From contig JAHHHI010000104.1 in the NCBI GenBank assembly GCA_019359435.1, forward strand, positions 41,268 to 105,267: a stretch of DNA of 64,000 nt, written 5' to 3'. The position numbers and the translations under genes are program-made. Under the pieces are notes generated by a model. It was not told the DNA's origin. It saw only the letters and a list, made by a program, of their open reading frames with translations, and made no database searches. This stretch comes from Kaiparowitsia implicata GSE-PSE-MK54-09C (GTDB lineage Bacteria > Cyanobacteriota > Cyanobacteriia > Elainellales > Elainellaceae). Below, one piece after another: positions 16,628-25,669 of this stretch; position 1 is the first letter of the stretch, and each line of letters starts with the position of its first letter.

Positions 16628-17149
16628 ATGAGCAAGTATAGATATATTCAGAACGACGATATTTTCCTGCGCCGCGCCCGGCTCCGGGCCCGTCAAGACG
16701 CCGCTGCGCACGAGATGCATCAGGATACTGGTCGTGAGACGGCCGAACATTTCTTTCAGGTTCTCGTCGCCGCCGTCGCCGCAATTGCCAACGCGGATGG
16801 CCGGCTTGAGCTGGCTGAGAGGCGATCGCTGGTCGGAGCTTTCATCGATAGCACGGCGAAGAAGGGTTTCTCGGTCACTGAGCTCGCCCAGGAACTCGCA
16901 GAGTATGGCCGCGCCTATGATTACGATCCCCATAGCGCCGACCAGCGGGCCCTGACCTGCCTCTCGGCCAGCAACCTTAGCAGCGATGAGCGCCAGTCGA
17001 TCCGCCACATCTGCCACCAGGTGATCACGGCTGATGGCCTGGTGCATCCGGTCGAATTGGGTGCACTGCACAGAGTCAAACGGGCTCTCGGCCTCGCAGG
17101 AGACGCGTTGCGAGCTGGCGCCCCCAACGCGCCCCCACAGCGCCCGTAG
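16628..17149 (+). CDS. TerB-like (tellurite resistance / DjlA-type) domain protein
   Basis: 173 residues from the ATG at 16628 after AGAGGAG. The segment HFFQVLVAAVAAIANADGRL and the later ICHQVITADGLVHPVELGAL show the two-lobed TerB helical-bundle pattern with paired acidic A-D-G motifs thought to bind metal. TerB-like proteins are cytosolic and connected with stress and membrane sensing; a role in tellurite resistance is not implied without other ter genes, which are absent. It converges with the TetR gene, with 26 bp between the stops. Confidence 0.8.
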   Translation: MSKYRYIQNDDIFLRRARLRARQDAAAHEMHQDTGRETAEHFFQVLVAAVAAIANADGRLELAERRSLVGAFIDSTAKKGFSVTELAQELAEYGRAYDYDPHSADQRALTCLSASNLSSDERQSIRHICHQVITADGLVHPVELGALHRVKRALGLAGDALRAGAPNAPPQRP

Positions 17150-17175
17150 CGCAATCTACACCTCGCGGGTGCTTT

Positions 17176-17748
17176 TCAAAGCTGAGGGGCCGAGGAGACT
17201 ATGATTTCTACCAGAGCACGAAATGCGCGGTCGTCAGCAAGCATGGGAGCGTATCGCCTGGCATCGTACATCCCCATGAGGGCGAGGTAGATGCCTGTAC
17301 CCAGTAGCTTGGCAGCGGCGCCGTCATAACCCATGAGCGCAAGTATCTCCGCCAGGTAAGCCACACGCCGTTCGTCTACGCGGGCGATGCGCTGGGCCAC
17401 GACCGGCTCCTCTGCGGCCCACGCGCGCAGGGCTGCCTCGGTACGGGCAACGTCGGCGCCCTTCTCTGTTGCGAGCAACGCGATATCAACCACTGCCAGC
17501 ATCCGTTCGGCCGGATGCTCTAGGGTGTCGGCGGAATGGATCACCAAGTTGGTGCCCTCTGCTTCCCAGAAATCCAGCACAGCCGCTAGAAGAGCGGGTC
17601 GATCGGTGAAATGCCAGTAGAAGGAGCCTTTCGATGTGTTAAGCCGCCGCGCTAGCTTCTCGATCCGGACCGCGTCTATGCCGCCTTCCGCAAGTGCTAC
17701 GAGCGCAGCAACGATCCAGTCCTGCGGTCCATAACGTCCAGATGCCAT
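17176..17748 (-). CDS. TetR-family transcriptional regulator
   Basis: 190 residues from the ATG at 17746-17748. The N-terminal HTH reads IVAALVALAEGGIDAVRIE then LARRLNTSKGSFYWHFTDRP, the standard TetR recognition pattern. The ligand domain is helical and unassigned. The frame continues open upstream to 17931 but crosses the operator region, so the internal ATG is preferred. It is divergent from a membrane protein gene, and two matching 16-bp palindromes lie between them, so it most likely represses both. Confidence 0.92.
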   Translation of the reverse strand: MASGRYGPQDWIVAALVALAEGGIDAVRIEKLARRLNTSKGSFYWHFTDRPALLAAVLDFWEAEGTNLVIHSADTLEHPAERMLAVVDIALLATEKGADVARTEAALRAWAAEEPVVAQRIARVDERRVAYLAEILALMGYDGAAAKLLGTGIYLALMGMYDARRYAPMLADDRAFRALVEIIVSSAPQL

Positions 17749-17786
17749 CGTATCACCACTTCTAAACCGCGTCAGACCGCCGCATC

Positions 17787-17802
17787 CATACGGCAGCGTA
17801 TG
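17787..17802. promoter_or_regulatory. Palindromic operator, proximal to tetR
   Basis: CATACG-GCAG-CGTATG, a perfect 16-bp inverted repeat. A second site with the same CATACGG/CCGTATG arms has its centre 42 bp away, i.e. four helical turns, so TetR dimers could bind on the same face. Confidence 0.75.
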
Positions 17803-17828
17803 GACAAAGACAATTGCCAGTGCCAGAG

Positions 17829-17844
17829 CATACGGAGCCGTATG
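17829..17844. promoter_or_regulatory. Palindromic operator, proximal to the membrane protein gene
   Basis: CATACGG-AG-CCGTATG, a perfect 16-bp inverted repeat with the same arms as the site at 17787-17802. It lies 23 bp before the TTG start of the membrane protein gene, in its expected promoter or leader. Confidence 0.75.
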
Positions 17845-17867
17845 GTTCACCGTGCTGGGAGGCAACA

Positions 17868-18275
17868 TTGCCCATTGTAAAAGCGGAATTGCGTGTGTCG
17901 TGGTGGTTTCTGGCCGCTGCTGCCGTATCACTGATCACAAGTGCCATCCACGTCCTTGCCGGCACGCCCGAAATAATGTCGCCGCTTCTGGCGAGCAGCT
18001 TGCCCCCTGTGGTGAAGAGTGTAGTCGATGTCATGTGGCACCAGATCACGGCTTTGCTTTTGATTGGCAGTGGCGCCTCGCTCGTCGCTTCCGCACGCCC
18101 AGCCTGGCGCCTGCCTGTCGCCATACTGATTGGGGGCCAATTCGCGTTGATCGCAGTGCTGTTCCTCGCTTTGGGCGCGATGTGGTTCTCAAGCCCATGG
18201 CCAATGCCGCAGTGGGTGCTTTTCGGAGGAATGGCAGCCCTGCTACTGGTCGGTTACCAACGCAGTGCTGCTTGA
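17868..18275 (+). CDS. Four-TM membrane protein, probable TetR target
   Basis: 135 residues starting with TTG at 17868 (MPIVKAELRVSWW), five bases after GGGAGG. An upstream in-frame ATG at 17814 would make the operator palindrome part of the coding region, so it is rejected. Four hydrophobic segments lie at about 11-32, 52-72, 79-100 and 108-130. The conserved-looking DVMWHQITALLLIGSGASL resembles small integral membrane proteins of Rhizobiales; the function is unknown. Divergent from tetR with paired operators between them. Confidence 0.7.
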   Translation: MPIVKAELRVSWWFLAAAAVSLITSAIHVLAGTPEIMSPLLASSLPPVVKSVVDVMWHQITALLLIGSGASLVASARPAWRLPVAILIGGQFALIAVLFLALGAMWFSSPWPMPQWVLFGGMAALLLVGYQRSAA

Positions 18276-18807
18276 AGTTGTCAGCCTCCGCCGCAAGGTT
18301 CACGTAGTCTTCGGAGTGAAAGCACGCTTGTCGGGCTCGGGCGACGCAGCCTATGAACCCGACAAAGATCGCCGGCATGACCCCAACGGGGCAGCACCTG
18401 CCGATCTGCAACGCGCCTCATTCTTGCTGTACATGCCCACAGTGGCCGTTTTACGAAAACCGGCGGCCTGTCCAGCGCCGACGGTCCAAGTGGGCCCCTG
18501 CCCGCACTTCCTGTAGTAACCGCCGAGCATGACCGGGTCTGACTCATCGTGGACCAGTTCACAAGCGGGCGCTGGGCACACCGGTATATTTTCGCACTTA
18601 TACTGAGTTGTGCAGGCTATGGCGGTGGCTGAAGTCGAACGGCAAAGTCACAAGCCGGACGAACCAAAGTCCGCCCAGTAAAAGCACCGAATGCGCCCCG
18701 GGATAGACGCTCTCCCCACTTATTATATGTAGCGCACAAGGGGCTTGCTTCAAGTCCACGGTCCTGCAGTAGAAAACCTGCCTCGCCCAATCAAAGGGAG
18801 TGTGCAG
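18276..18807. other. Intergenic region without a supported gene
   Basis: About 530 bases. A minus-strand frame at 18351-18581 encodes 76 residues containing ELVHDESDPVMLGGYYRK, which looks somewhat protein-like, but there is no family match that I know and no ribosome site. Otherwise nothing recognisable. Confidence 0.35.
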
Positions 18808-20040
18808 ATGCGTGTGCTATTGTCGACTTTTGGATCGCGCGGTGATGTGGAGCCATTCGTCGGGCTAGCAGTGGCCTTGAAGGCACTCGGTGCCGAAGCC
18901 GTGGTGTCGGCTCCAGGAGACGACGAGTTCGTCGCGCTCTTAGCGCGTGCCGGCGTTGAGTTCTCGCCGGCCTTTATGCCGGTCCGCCATTGGATCGAGC
19001 TGGCCCGGCGTTCGCCGATGGACATTCCCGGGTATGGGGCGAAAATGATCGGCGCCCAGTATGATGCGATCTCCGCCTCAGCCGCGGGCTGCGATGCGGT
19101 TATAGCGACGGGCCTGATGCCGTCGGTGGGTGCGGCCCAGTGCCTCGCCGAAAAGCAGGGTCTGCATTACGAGCATGTGACTTTCTGTCCGCTATTCCTG
19201 CCTTCACACCATCACCGGCCGTTCCCCTATCCGGGCGAGGCAGCACCGCCCGAGGTGACTGATCACCGCGCATTGTGGACCCACAATATCGCAGCTATGA
19301 ACGCGCTGTTCGGTAGCGTCATCAACCGGCAGCGGACGGAAATTGGCCTGCTGCCGGTGGCCACATCCGCGACCACGTGTTTACCACCAACCCTTTGCTG
19401 GCGTCGGACCCGATCCTGTGGCCATGGCGGCAAACCGACCTTTGCGAACCAGTCCAAACGGGCGCATTGGATCTTGCAGGATAAGCGTCCGCTTCCGAAT
19501 GATCTTGAAGCATTCCTGCAAGCGGGTACTCCGCCAGTCTATCTCGGATTTGGCAGTATTGCAGTTCAGGAGGGGGAAGCCATCGCCGCTGCGTCAATCC
19601 GGGCTATTCGGGCGAACGGCCGTCGTGCGGGGCTGACAAGAGGATGGGCCGGGTTGACGCTGGAGGACAATCGGGACGATTGCTTCCTCGTCGGCGAAGT
19701 AAACCAGCAGGCGCTGTTCAGGAGATCGGCGGCCGTGATCCATCATGGCGGCGCGGGCACGACAACGACGGCGGCGATGGCCGGAGCACCACAGGTCATT
19801 GTGCCCCAAATCGTGGACCAGCCCTATTGGGCGGCCCGCGTGGCCCAACTAGGGATCGGTGTTGCGCATGAAGGTCCAAGACCAACATTCGAGTCGCTTG
19901 TGGCGGCGCTTTCCATGGCCCTCGCGACGGGGATGGCCGAGCGGGCAGAAGCTGTGTCTCGCACCCTTCCTACCAATGGAGCTATGGTGGCAGCGCAGCT
20001 GCTGATCGAGGCGATCGGAAGAAAGCGGGCGCCGAGCTAA
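18808..20040 (+). CDS. Glycosyltransferase (GT1/MGT-like) with a compensated frameshift segment
   Basis: 410 residues from the ATG at 18808 after AGGGAG. The N-terminus (MRVLLSTFGSRGDVEPFVGL) and the donor-binding HHGGAGTTTTAAMAGAPQV are diagnostic of GT-B family 1 enzymes such as sterol or vancomycin-aglycone glucosyltransferases. They move a sugar from an NDP-sugar to a lipid or natural-product acceptor. Between about 19360 and 19467 the reading frame gives a cysteine/arginine-rich segment (TCLPPTLCWRRTRSCG), while the +1 frame gives the family-like HIRDHVFTTNPLLASDPIL. One base lost near 19360 and one gained near 19467 would explain this. About 35 residues are therefore abnormal, through mutation or sequencing error. 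Confidence 0.85.
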   Translation: MRVLLSTFGSRGDVEPFVGLAVALKALGAEAVVSAPGDDEFVALLARAGVEFSPAFMPVRHWIELARRSPMDIPGYGAKMIGAQYDAISASAAGCDAVIATGLMPSVGAAQCLAEKQGLHYEHVTFCPLFLPSHHHRPFPYPGEAAPPEVTDHRALWTHNIAAMNALFGSVINRQRTEIGLLPVATSATTCLPPTLCWRRTRSCGHGGKPTFANQSKRAHWILQDKRPLPNDLEAFLQAGTPPVYLGFGSIAVQEGEAIAAASIRAIRANGRRAGLTRGWAGLTLEDNRDDCFLVGEVNQQALFRRSAAVIHHGGAGTTTTAAMAGAPQVIVPQIVDQPYWAARVAQLGIGVAHEGPRPTFESLVAALSMALATGMAERAEAVSRTLPTNGAMVAAQLLIEAIGRKRAPS

Positions 20041-20258
20041 GTGTGGCCCCAGGGGTTGGCCGCAATCGCCTGCGAGGCATTGCCGATCAGGCGCGGGAGC
20101 ACAGAGGCAGCGGCTTTGCGCGAGTGTCTGATTGTTGCTGGCACCATCGTGGACTCCACAACATCTGGTGGACTGACGGCGACAGTAAACGGTTGCGTGG
20201 CTGCGCGCCGGAATTGGGGTCGCGAGCCGCCGAACTGGAACGCGCCCCATTTAAGACA

Positions 20259-21032
20259 CTAGAGCCGTGCCCGGGTCGCGATGAAAGTCGGCGGTCCGAG
20301 CCCGACCAACCGCACCGCAGTAAGCACGCCTGTGGCAAACGCCCCCGTGTCCACGCAAATGCGTCCACTTGCTACAACCGGTTCACTGGCGGGAGTGTGA
20401 CCGTGCACCACCAGAGAACTGTGTTCGACGGGGGTGCTCAGAAAGGGCTCCCGAATCCAAAGCAGGTCCTCGTCCACTTGCCCGGCAATTTCGACACCGG
20501 GCCGCAGGCCAGCATGCACGAATACCACCTCAGGGAGCTCCAGTAAGGAAGGCAAGTGTGTCAGTAGGTTGACATGTGCCACGGGTATGCTGGCCCTCAG
20601 TATGGCGAGGCGGTCCTGTCGTCTCGCACGGACAAAGCGTGGGACATCCACGCCATAGGAGTTGAGGGTGTCCATGCCGCCAAATTCCAGCCATGGCGAG
20701 CTGGAAGCGGGATTGGCAAGGAATTCCAGCATCATCGCCTCGTGGTTGCCCGCAAGGCTAACCCTGTCGAAACCTTCAGGGGCAGGGCCACAAAGCCAGT
20801 CAAGTACCTGCGCGGACCTTGGTCCGCGGTCGACATAGTCGCCCAGCGTCACAAGGAAACGCCGTCCAGTGATGTGTTTGGCGTCTTCGCGAATCCGCTC
20901 GATCAACTCAAGCAGCAGATCGTAACACCCGTGGATGTCGCCAATCGCGTAGACCACTGCAGCGCTTTCGGCCCTGAGACGAGACCTCGATGGCAGGGGG
21001 ATAGGGGAAAGGCGTCGAAAAAAACCCAACAT
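20259..21032 (-). CDS. Metallophosphoesterase (PPP-type serine/threonine phosphatase-like)
   Basis: 257 residues from the ATG at 21030-21032; a TTG four codons upstream is also possible. Metal-binding motifs of the PPP fold are complete: IGDIHGCYDLL (D-x-H-G), TLGDYVDRGPRS (G-D-x-x-D-R-G), SLAGNHEAM (G-N-H-E), then FVHAGLRPG and VHGHTP. Related to bacteriophage lambda phosphatase and the PrpA/ApaH group; the likely reaction is hydrolysis of a phosphoprotein or phosphate ester in the cytosol. No operon partner. The 20041-20258 gap after the glycosyltransferase shows nothing recognisable. Confidence 0.9.
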   Translation of the reverse strand: MLGFFRRLSPIPLPSRSRLRAESAAVVYAIGDIHGCYDLLLELIERIREDAKHITGRRFLVTLGDYVDRGPRSAQVLDWLCGPAPEGFDRVSLAGNHEAMMLEFLANPASSSPWLEFGGMDTLNSYGVDVPRFVRARRQDRLAILRASIPVAHVNLLTHLPSLLELPEVVFVHAGLRPGVEIAGQVDEDLLWIREPFLSTPVEHSSLVVHGHTPASEPVVASGRICVDTGAFATGVLTAVRLVGLGPPTFIATRARL

Positions 21033-21229
21033 TTGAACTCGCAACCCGGAGACGACGGCACCCTATCAGATCCGCGGAAGTGTTTGGATTGGGCCATGAG
21101 CCGGTTGGCCTACAAAGTGACGGACCGAAGGCGAGTGCCGAACCGCGGTGCGGCACGATAGGTCGACTCAGATAAACGGGCGATGGCGCGGTTGCAGGCA
21201 AGCGCGGGTGATGCTAGATGCGTCCCGTC

Positions 21230-21305
<76 letters not shown>

Positions 21306-21552
21306 AGCCGCGACCTTGACGTCCTGGGTTGTAGGTGAAACCTAGTCCTCCATCTTCATGGGCCCTCGGAGGACGGATGAAATCCAATGTGTCGTGGATC
21401 GACCGCCTCGGCAATCAAGTCGCGACCCCCGCCGCAAGGGCTGTTTGTTCGCTGCAATTGCCGGCAAACGACAGCCCAAACAACCATCCCGCGTCATGCC
21501 CGGATAGCCAAGCCTAGGCACGGGCCGGGCAGTGAACTTGAGGTGTATTCCA

Positions 21553-22332
21553 TTGAGCCGTAGCGACGCGAAGCACCGCATGTGCATTGTAACCAATGGG
21601 TCACCGGAGGCCGACGACGCCGCTGCACGCCTGAGGCTGCGTTACGGTGAGTACGCCATGGAAGCGGCCGACGTCGTGGTTGCGCTCGGTGGCGATGGCC
21701 TCATGCTGCAGACATTGCATCGCGTCATGCAGGCGGGTCTGCCCGTCTATGGTATGAATTTTGGCTCTGTCGGCTTCCTGATGAATGTCTTCTCGGAGGA
21801 CGACCTGGACCAGCGGTTGGCCTCCGTTCAGCGCACTCGGATTTACCCGCTCTCGATGGATGTGCTCGATACCTCAGGCAGAACGCAGACTGCACTAGCG
21901 CTGAACGAGGTTTCGCTGTTTCGCACGACCTACCAGGCAGCCAAGCTTCAGATTGTCGTGGACGGCGAGACGCGGCTAGACGAACTCATCTGCGATGGTG
22001 CCTTGATCTCCACCCCTGCCGGCTCAACGGCTTACAATCTCTCGGCGCACGGTCCGATCCTGCCGATCGAGGCGCAATTGCTCGCCCTAACGCCGATCTC
22101 CCCATTCCGCCCCCGCCGATGGCGCGGCGCCATTCTGTCCAATCGCGCCGTCGTCAAGTTCATTACCCGCGAAGCGGCAAAACGACCGGTCAGCGCCGTT
22201 GCTGACAATGTCGAGTTCAAGAATGTGCTTGAAGTGACTGTCCGGGAGGACCGCTCCCGCGGTGTCACTTTGCTGTTCGATCCCGGTACCAGCCTGGAAG
22301 AACGCGTGCTAGCCGAACAGTTTCGCTTCTAA
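21553..22332 (+). CDS. nadK: NAD kinase
   Basis: 259 residues from a TTG at 21553, chosen because GAGG lies 8 bases upstream; a GTG at 21532 in the same frame has no such site. Core motifs are present: VVALGGDGLMLQTLH (GGDG), VYGMNFGSVGFLMN, ALNEVSLFR (NE), and STPAGSTAYNLSAHGPIL. The enzyme phosphorylates NAD+ to NADP+ in the cytosol. Length is normal for alphaproteobacterial NadK. The gene is preceded by tRNA-Thr and stands alone. NadK is usually a chromosomal single-copy gene, so its presence here bears on the nature of the replicon. Confidence 0.95.
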   Translation: MSRSDAKHRMCIVTNGSPEADDAAARLRLRYGEYAMEAADVVVALGGDGLMLQTLHRVMQAGLPVYGMNFGSVGFLMNVFSEDDLDQRLASVQRTRIYPLSMDVLDTSGRTQTALALNEVSLFRTTYQAAKLQIVVDGETRLDELICDGALISTPAGSTAYNLSAHGPILPIEAQLLALTPISPFRPRRWRGAILSNRAVVKFITREAAKRPVSAVADNVEFKNVLEVTVREDRSRGVTLLFDPGTSLEERVLAEQFRF

Positions 22333-22914
22333 CAGGTGGTCCTGGCTGACAGGTGTCGTGTGAAATTCCCGCGCACCCAGGGGATCACGAACGAGAACTG
22401 CCTACTAACTCACCTAGTGAAAGTCGGCAGACTGGACCCGCCCTGTTGCATCACACACCTGCCGAATTTGGCGCGTGAGACTTATGCGCAGCAGGTGCCT
22501 TTAATCTGGGGCTGCCTTTCTCTCAATCGCGCATGCTCACAACCCTTGGGGGCGTATAAGGAGACAAAAGGCCACACTAGCTGAGGGCTGAAGCTTGATG
22601 GCGGCATTTTCAGAAGCGGGAGCTTGGAGATTGCGGGGCTACCAGTTGTGCAGAGCATCAGCAGGAGCGCCGACCCCTATGTCTTCGGCAAACGACCCAC
22701 CGCCGCGGGCGAGCCAGCGAAATGACCAAAACTATGCAGGCGGTGAGACTGACCCGCCTAGGACCACGCGGGACCAGCAAAGCGCAGACAGGTCGTGCAT
22801 GTCGAAATGGCACAGAGGGCGGCGACCGGCGCGTCAGATGCGGGATAACGGTCATCTCGGCAGGATTTGCCGTTCCTGCTGCGGATATGATCGCAAATGG
22901 GAACGGGCACCCAT
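22333..22914. other. Intergenic region without a supported gene
   Basis: About 580 bases after nadK. Several frames are open but have no ribosome site and no family resemblance. I see no RNA gene or repeat. Confidence 0.4.
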
Positions 22915-23253
22915 TCATCGGCTGTCCAAATACGGGCCGATCACAAAGATGCTCACAGAGATTACAGCGGTCGCCACACCGGCGGCCTGCGTCCAAGTTA
23001 ATCTCTCGCCAAACAGCAGCACAGCCACAAGGTTGACCGCGACCAACTGGACCACCGCGGAGAGGCTAAGTGCGACACCCATTCCAAGAATGCTGATCAG
23101 CCGGAGCATGATCAGATTTCCAATCGTATAGAGGGCCAGCGTCGCGGCCAGCCACTCCCAACCCGGGTGAGCGGTGTAGACCTTTGCTGCGCTCGCCGCG
23201 GCAACGAAGATCGCCGTGGAGAGCCCAACCAGCAACAATGTTGGCAAAGTCAT
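22915..23253 (-). CDS. Small four-TM transporter-like protein (SMR/EamA type)
   Basis: 112 residues from the ATG at 23251-23253, eight bases after GAGGGG; a GTG three codons upstream is too close to that site. Four hydrophobic helices and the segment FGERLTWTQAAGVATAVISV strongly resemble the second half-module of small multidrug resistance and EamA proteins (compare F-G-x-R-L in EmrE). The N-terminal helix has no clear membrane glutamate of the EmrE type. It probably works as an oligomer in the inner membrane; the substrate is unknown. Confidence 0.65.
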   Translation of the reverse strand: MTLPTLLLVGLSTAIFVAAASAAKVYTAHPGWEWLAATLALYTIGNLIMLRLISILGMGVALSLSAVVQLVAVNLVAVLLFGERLTWTQAAGVATAVISVSIFVIGPYLDSR

Positions 23254-23804
23254 TCCCAACACCCCTCAGTTTGAGTCGCCAAGGGGCAAACCCTCCGGCG
23301 TCAAAACCGGCGCCCCTGAATAATCACAACCCGGATGCTCACAAGCTACCTGGGACCGGGCGATGCTGTCCACTCGGCTGGGTGAACCGTTCAGTCAATG
23401 CGAGCGGTACTCAAGCGCTCACGACAGGCGTCGACGAAGGTAGTAACCTTGTGAAACGGCTAAATTCCGAGGGGTTCGTTCTAGCCGACATTTCAGGCGA
23501 AGCATCTGACCGAGTAGCGGCCGAATACGAGCCGCGCGGACCACTCCGATGCGCAAAGGCTCGCATTGGTAACCTCCGTCGAGGCCCTTAGTGGCCCATG
23601 CTCTGCTGTATGCGCCTGGCGGCATTGGGGGGTGCGAACTTCCAAGTCCTGGATCAGCCGGTCAAGCAAAACGGAACTCGGCTGCAGACCTACTTTTATC
23701 CACAAAGGGCGTTAGCAGTGCGACCACAACTGGTTCAGCCCGAGCCCGCTGCCCGATGGAATGCGTCAGTAGGGTACGGGGCTCGCAGCCCAGTGCACTC
23801 AATA
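23254..23804. other. Intergenic region without a supported gene
   Basis: About 550 bases. A plus-strand stretch near 23430-23580 encodes VKRLNSEGFVLADISGE and similar, which is mildly protein-like, but lacks a start and a family. No other signal seen. Confidence 0.35.
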
Positions 23805-24308
23805 CTACTGCCCTGAGAGATATCTGCGGTTTACCCAGCCCTCGTAGCCCCTGACACGCACCTTCTGCCAGCCAGCTGTGGCGTAAGGCAGGAACGAGAT
23901 ACCGCACTCCCGTCTGGGCAGTTGAGTCAGGACTCGCGAACTCGCTGAGGGGAAGGCTCTAAGGTTCAGCACGTCGCCGGCGCGAACGTCAGCTACACAG
24001 TACATCGCTGGTGAAACCATCGAAATGTAGTGGCTGTTGACCCAGCCCGCATAGTGGCCATCTTCGATCGGGCACCACGAAGCCTGGCAAGCGCCAGTGA
24101 CCATTACGCCGCATTGGCCGTAGCGCAGGGTGGTCACTACCTTGCTACGCGCGCGGCCACTTTTACGGACATTCAGTACGTCCGACGATTTCACGTTGAT
24201 AACGCAGTGTTCCTCGCCCTGGACAACTTGGGCCGATGCAGTGCCTCCCCCGCCTATCGCCGATAGCAGCGCCACACCAACAAATACCAGCACCCGCAGG
24301 TTAAGCAT
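23805..24308 (-). CDS. Secreted protein with two bacterial SH3 domains
   Basis: 167 residues. The start ATG follows a strong GAGGAGG. A signal peptide covers about residues 1-26 (LVFVGVALLSAIGGGGTASA). Two SH3b/SH3_3 domains follow: residues about 33-95 (DVLNVRKSGRARSKVVTTL ... YAGWVNSHYI) and 100-167 (DVLNLRAFPSASSRVLTQL ... YEGWVNRRYLSG). Four cysteines per protein could form disulfides. Such proteins bind cell wall or envelope components in the periplasm. No neighbour suggests a specific role. Confidence 0.88.
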   Translation of the reverse strand: MLNLRVLVFVGVALLSAIGGGGTASAQVVQGEEHCVINVKSSDVLNVRKSGRARSKVVTTLRYGQCGVMVTGACQASWCPIEDGHYAGWVNSHYISMVSPAMYCVADVRAGDVLNLRAFPSASSRVLTQLPRRECGISFLPYATAGWQKVRVRGYEGWVNRRYLSGQ

Positions 24309-24645
24309 TTCAGTCCTCCTCTTTTGCGTCTCCTACAACAGCGAGGCTGAACTGCGCCTGAACGTCGTGATAGTTCCAAGCAGGACAGGCGGCGACATCA
24401 ACGCTGCTCTCCATGCGCGTGAAGAACGGTCCGTTAGCATGGAAACACCCTCGTGCATCAGGCGCACTTGCCAGCCCGCCCTATAGTGAGCAGACTTCCT
24501 CGGGCATCTAATTCGTCGCAACAAAAAAACACCGTCCAGGCGCGCCGGGCTGAAGTCATTCGCGGCTTCACTGCGCTCGTTCAAGAGATCAGCAAACTTC
24601 GCCAGCGCCCTTGTCCGCGTGGACAAAAAGTAGATATATGGCCGG
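24309..24645. other. Intergenic region
   Basis: About 340 bases between divergent SH3 protein and AraC genes. It should hold both promoters; I see no gene and no clear operator. Confidence 0.4.
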
Positions 24646-25611
24646 ATGAGCGACTTTTCGTCCAGATCCTCTGACGCTTTGAGCGAAATCCTTCAGGATT
24701 TCCGTCTGCGCGGTGTGAGTTATGGCCGCTGTGAACTCCGTCATCCCTGGAGTCTCGATTTTCCCCAGCAGCCTTTTCTCCGCTTCCATTTCGTCAGTGC
24801 GGGGCCCTGCTGGATTTATACGGAATCCGAAGGTTGGCAGGAGTTGTCCGCAGGAACTCTCATTCTATTGCCCCAAGGTGTCGCGCACCGCCTGGCCAGT
24901 TCGCCTGACGTATCTCAAAGCACCCTTACAAGCTGCCAGATCACCCGTCATGGGGGAAAGGTCTGCGAGGTGGTGCAGCAAGGCGATGGCAATGCCAGCA
25001 TAATTTTTTGCGGTTCGATGGCTTTGGGCGCCTATGCGCTCCATCCATTGATTAGCCTGATGCCCCCTATCATCAAGGGGTGCGACGTTGCTTCCCAGGA
25101 CCCAATGGTGAGTCCGCTACTGGAGGCCATGGGCGCTGAGGCCGGCCAGCCACGCATGGGAAGCGCAACTATTCTTTCACGGATGGCAGACCTTCTGACC
25201 GCACGGCTCATCCGCTGCTGGGTGAACTGCCATGACAGCGCGGCGACGGGCTGGATCGCCGCAATACGCGATCCACATATCGGCAAAGCCTTGGTTGCGA
25301 TGCACCGCGAGCCCGGAGCTAACTGGACCCTGGAGAGTCTGGCTACCCATTCCGGCCAGTCTCGTTCGGTATTTGCGGCGCGGTTTAGCGCAGTTCTGGG
25401 GGAGGGCGCTGCGCGGTATCTGTCAAAGCTGCGCATGCAGCTGGCGCGGGAGTGGCTGAGCCAGAATGGCATGACGGTTGCAGAAGTAGCGGCGAGGCTG
25501 GGCTATGAGTCCGAAGCGAGTTTCGCCCGAGCGTTCAAACGCGTAATGAGCATGCCACCGGGCGCGGCGAGACGCATTCCGGGACGAATTGATATGGAAT
25601 TCGGACTTTAG
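24646..25611 (+). CDS. AraC-family regulator with N-terminal cupin
   Basis: 321 residues. The N-terminal half is an AraC_binding/cupin-6 domain (LSAGTLILLPQGVAHRLA) and the C-terminal about 100 residues contain the double HTH: LESLATHSGQSRSVFAARF and VAEVAARLGYESEASFARAF. The cupin-type AraC regulators often control a neighbouring exporter. Here an MFS transporter starts 58 bp downstream on the same strand, so it is the likely regulated partner. Ligand unknown. Confidence 0.92.
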   Translation: MSDFSSRSSDALSEILQDFRLRGVSYGRCELRHPWSLDFPQQPFLRFHFVSAGPCWIYTESEGWQELSAGTLILLPQGVAHRLASSPDVSQSTLTSCQITRHGGKVCEVVQQGDGNASIIFCGSMALGAYALHPLISLMPPIIKGCDVASQDPMVSPLLEAMGAEAGQPRMGSATILSRMADLLTARLIRCWVNCHDSAATGWIAAIRDPHIGKALVAMHREPGANWTLESLATHSGQSRSVFAARFSAVLGEGAARYLSKLRMQLAREWLSQNGMTVAEVAARLGYESEASFARAFKRVMSMPPGAARRIPGRIDMEFGL

Positions 25612-25669
25612 ATCACATTTCGTCCGCATCGAATTGGCTATTAAGGCCTCTCCTTTCGGAGAGATCTTT

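Noticed and set aside
17814..17867. Upstream ATG start for the TetR-divergent membrane protein
   Set aside because: It would place the operator inside the coding sequence, has no ribosome site and adds residues unlike a membrane N-terminus.
20043..20546. 167-codon plus-strand frame overlapping the phosphoesterase
   Set aside because: Runs antisense through conserved metallophosphoesterase motifs and has no family resemblance.
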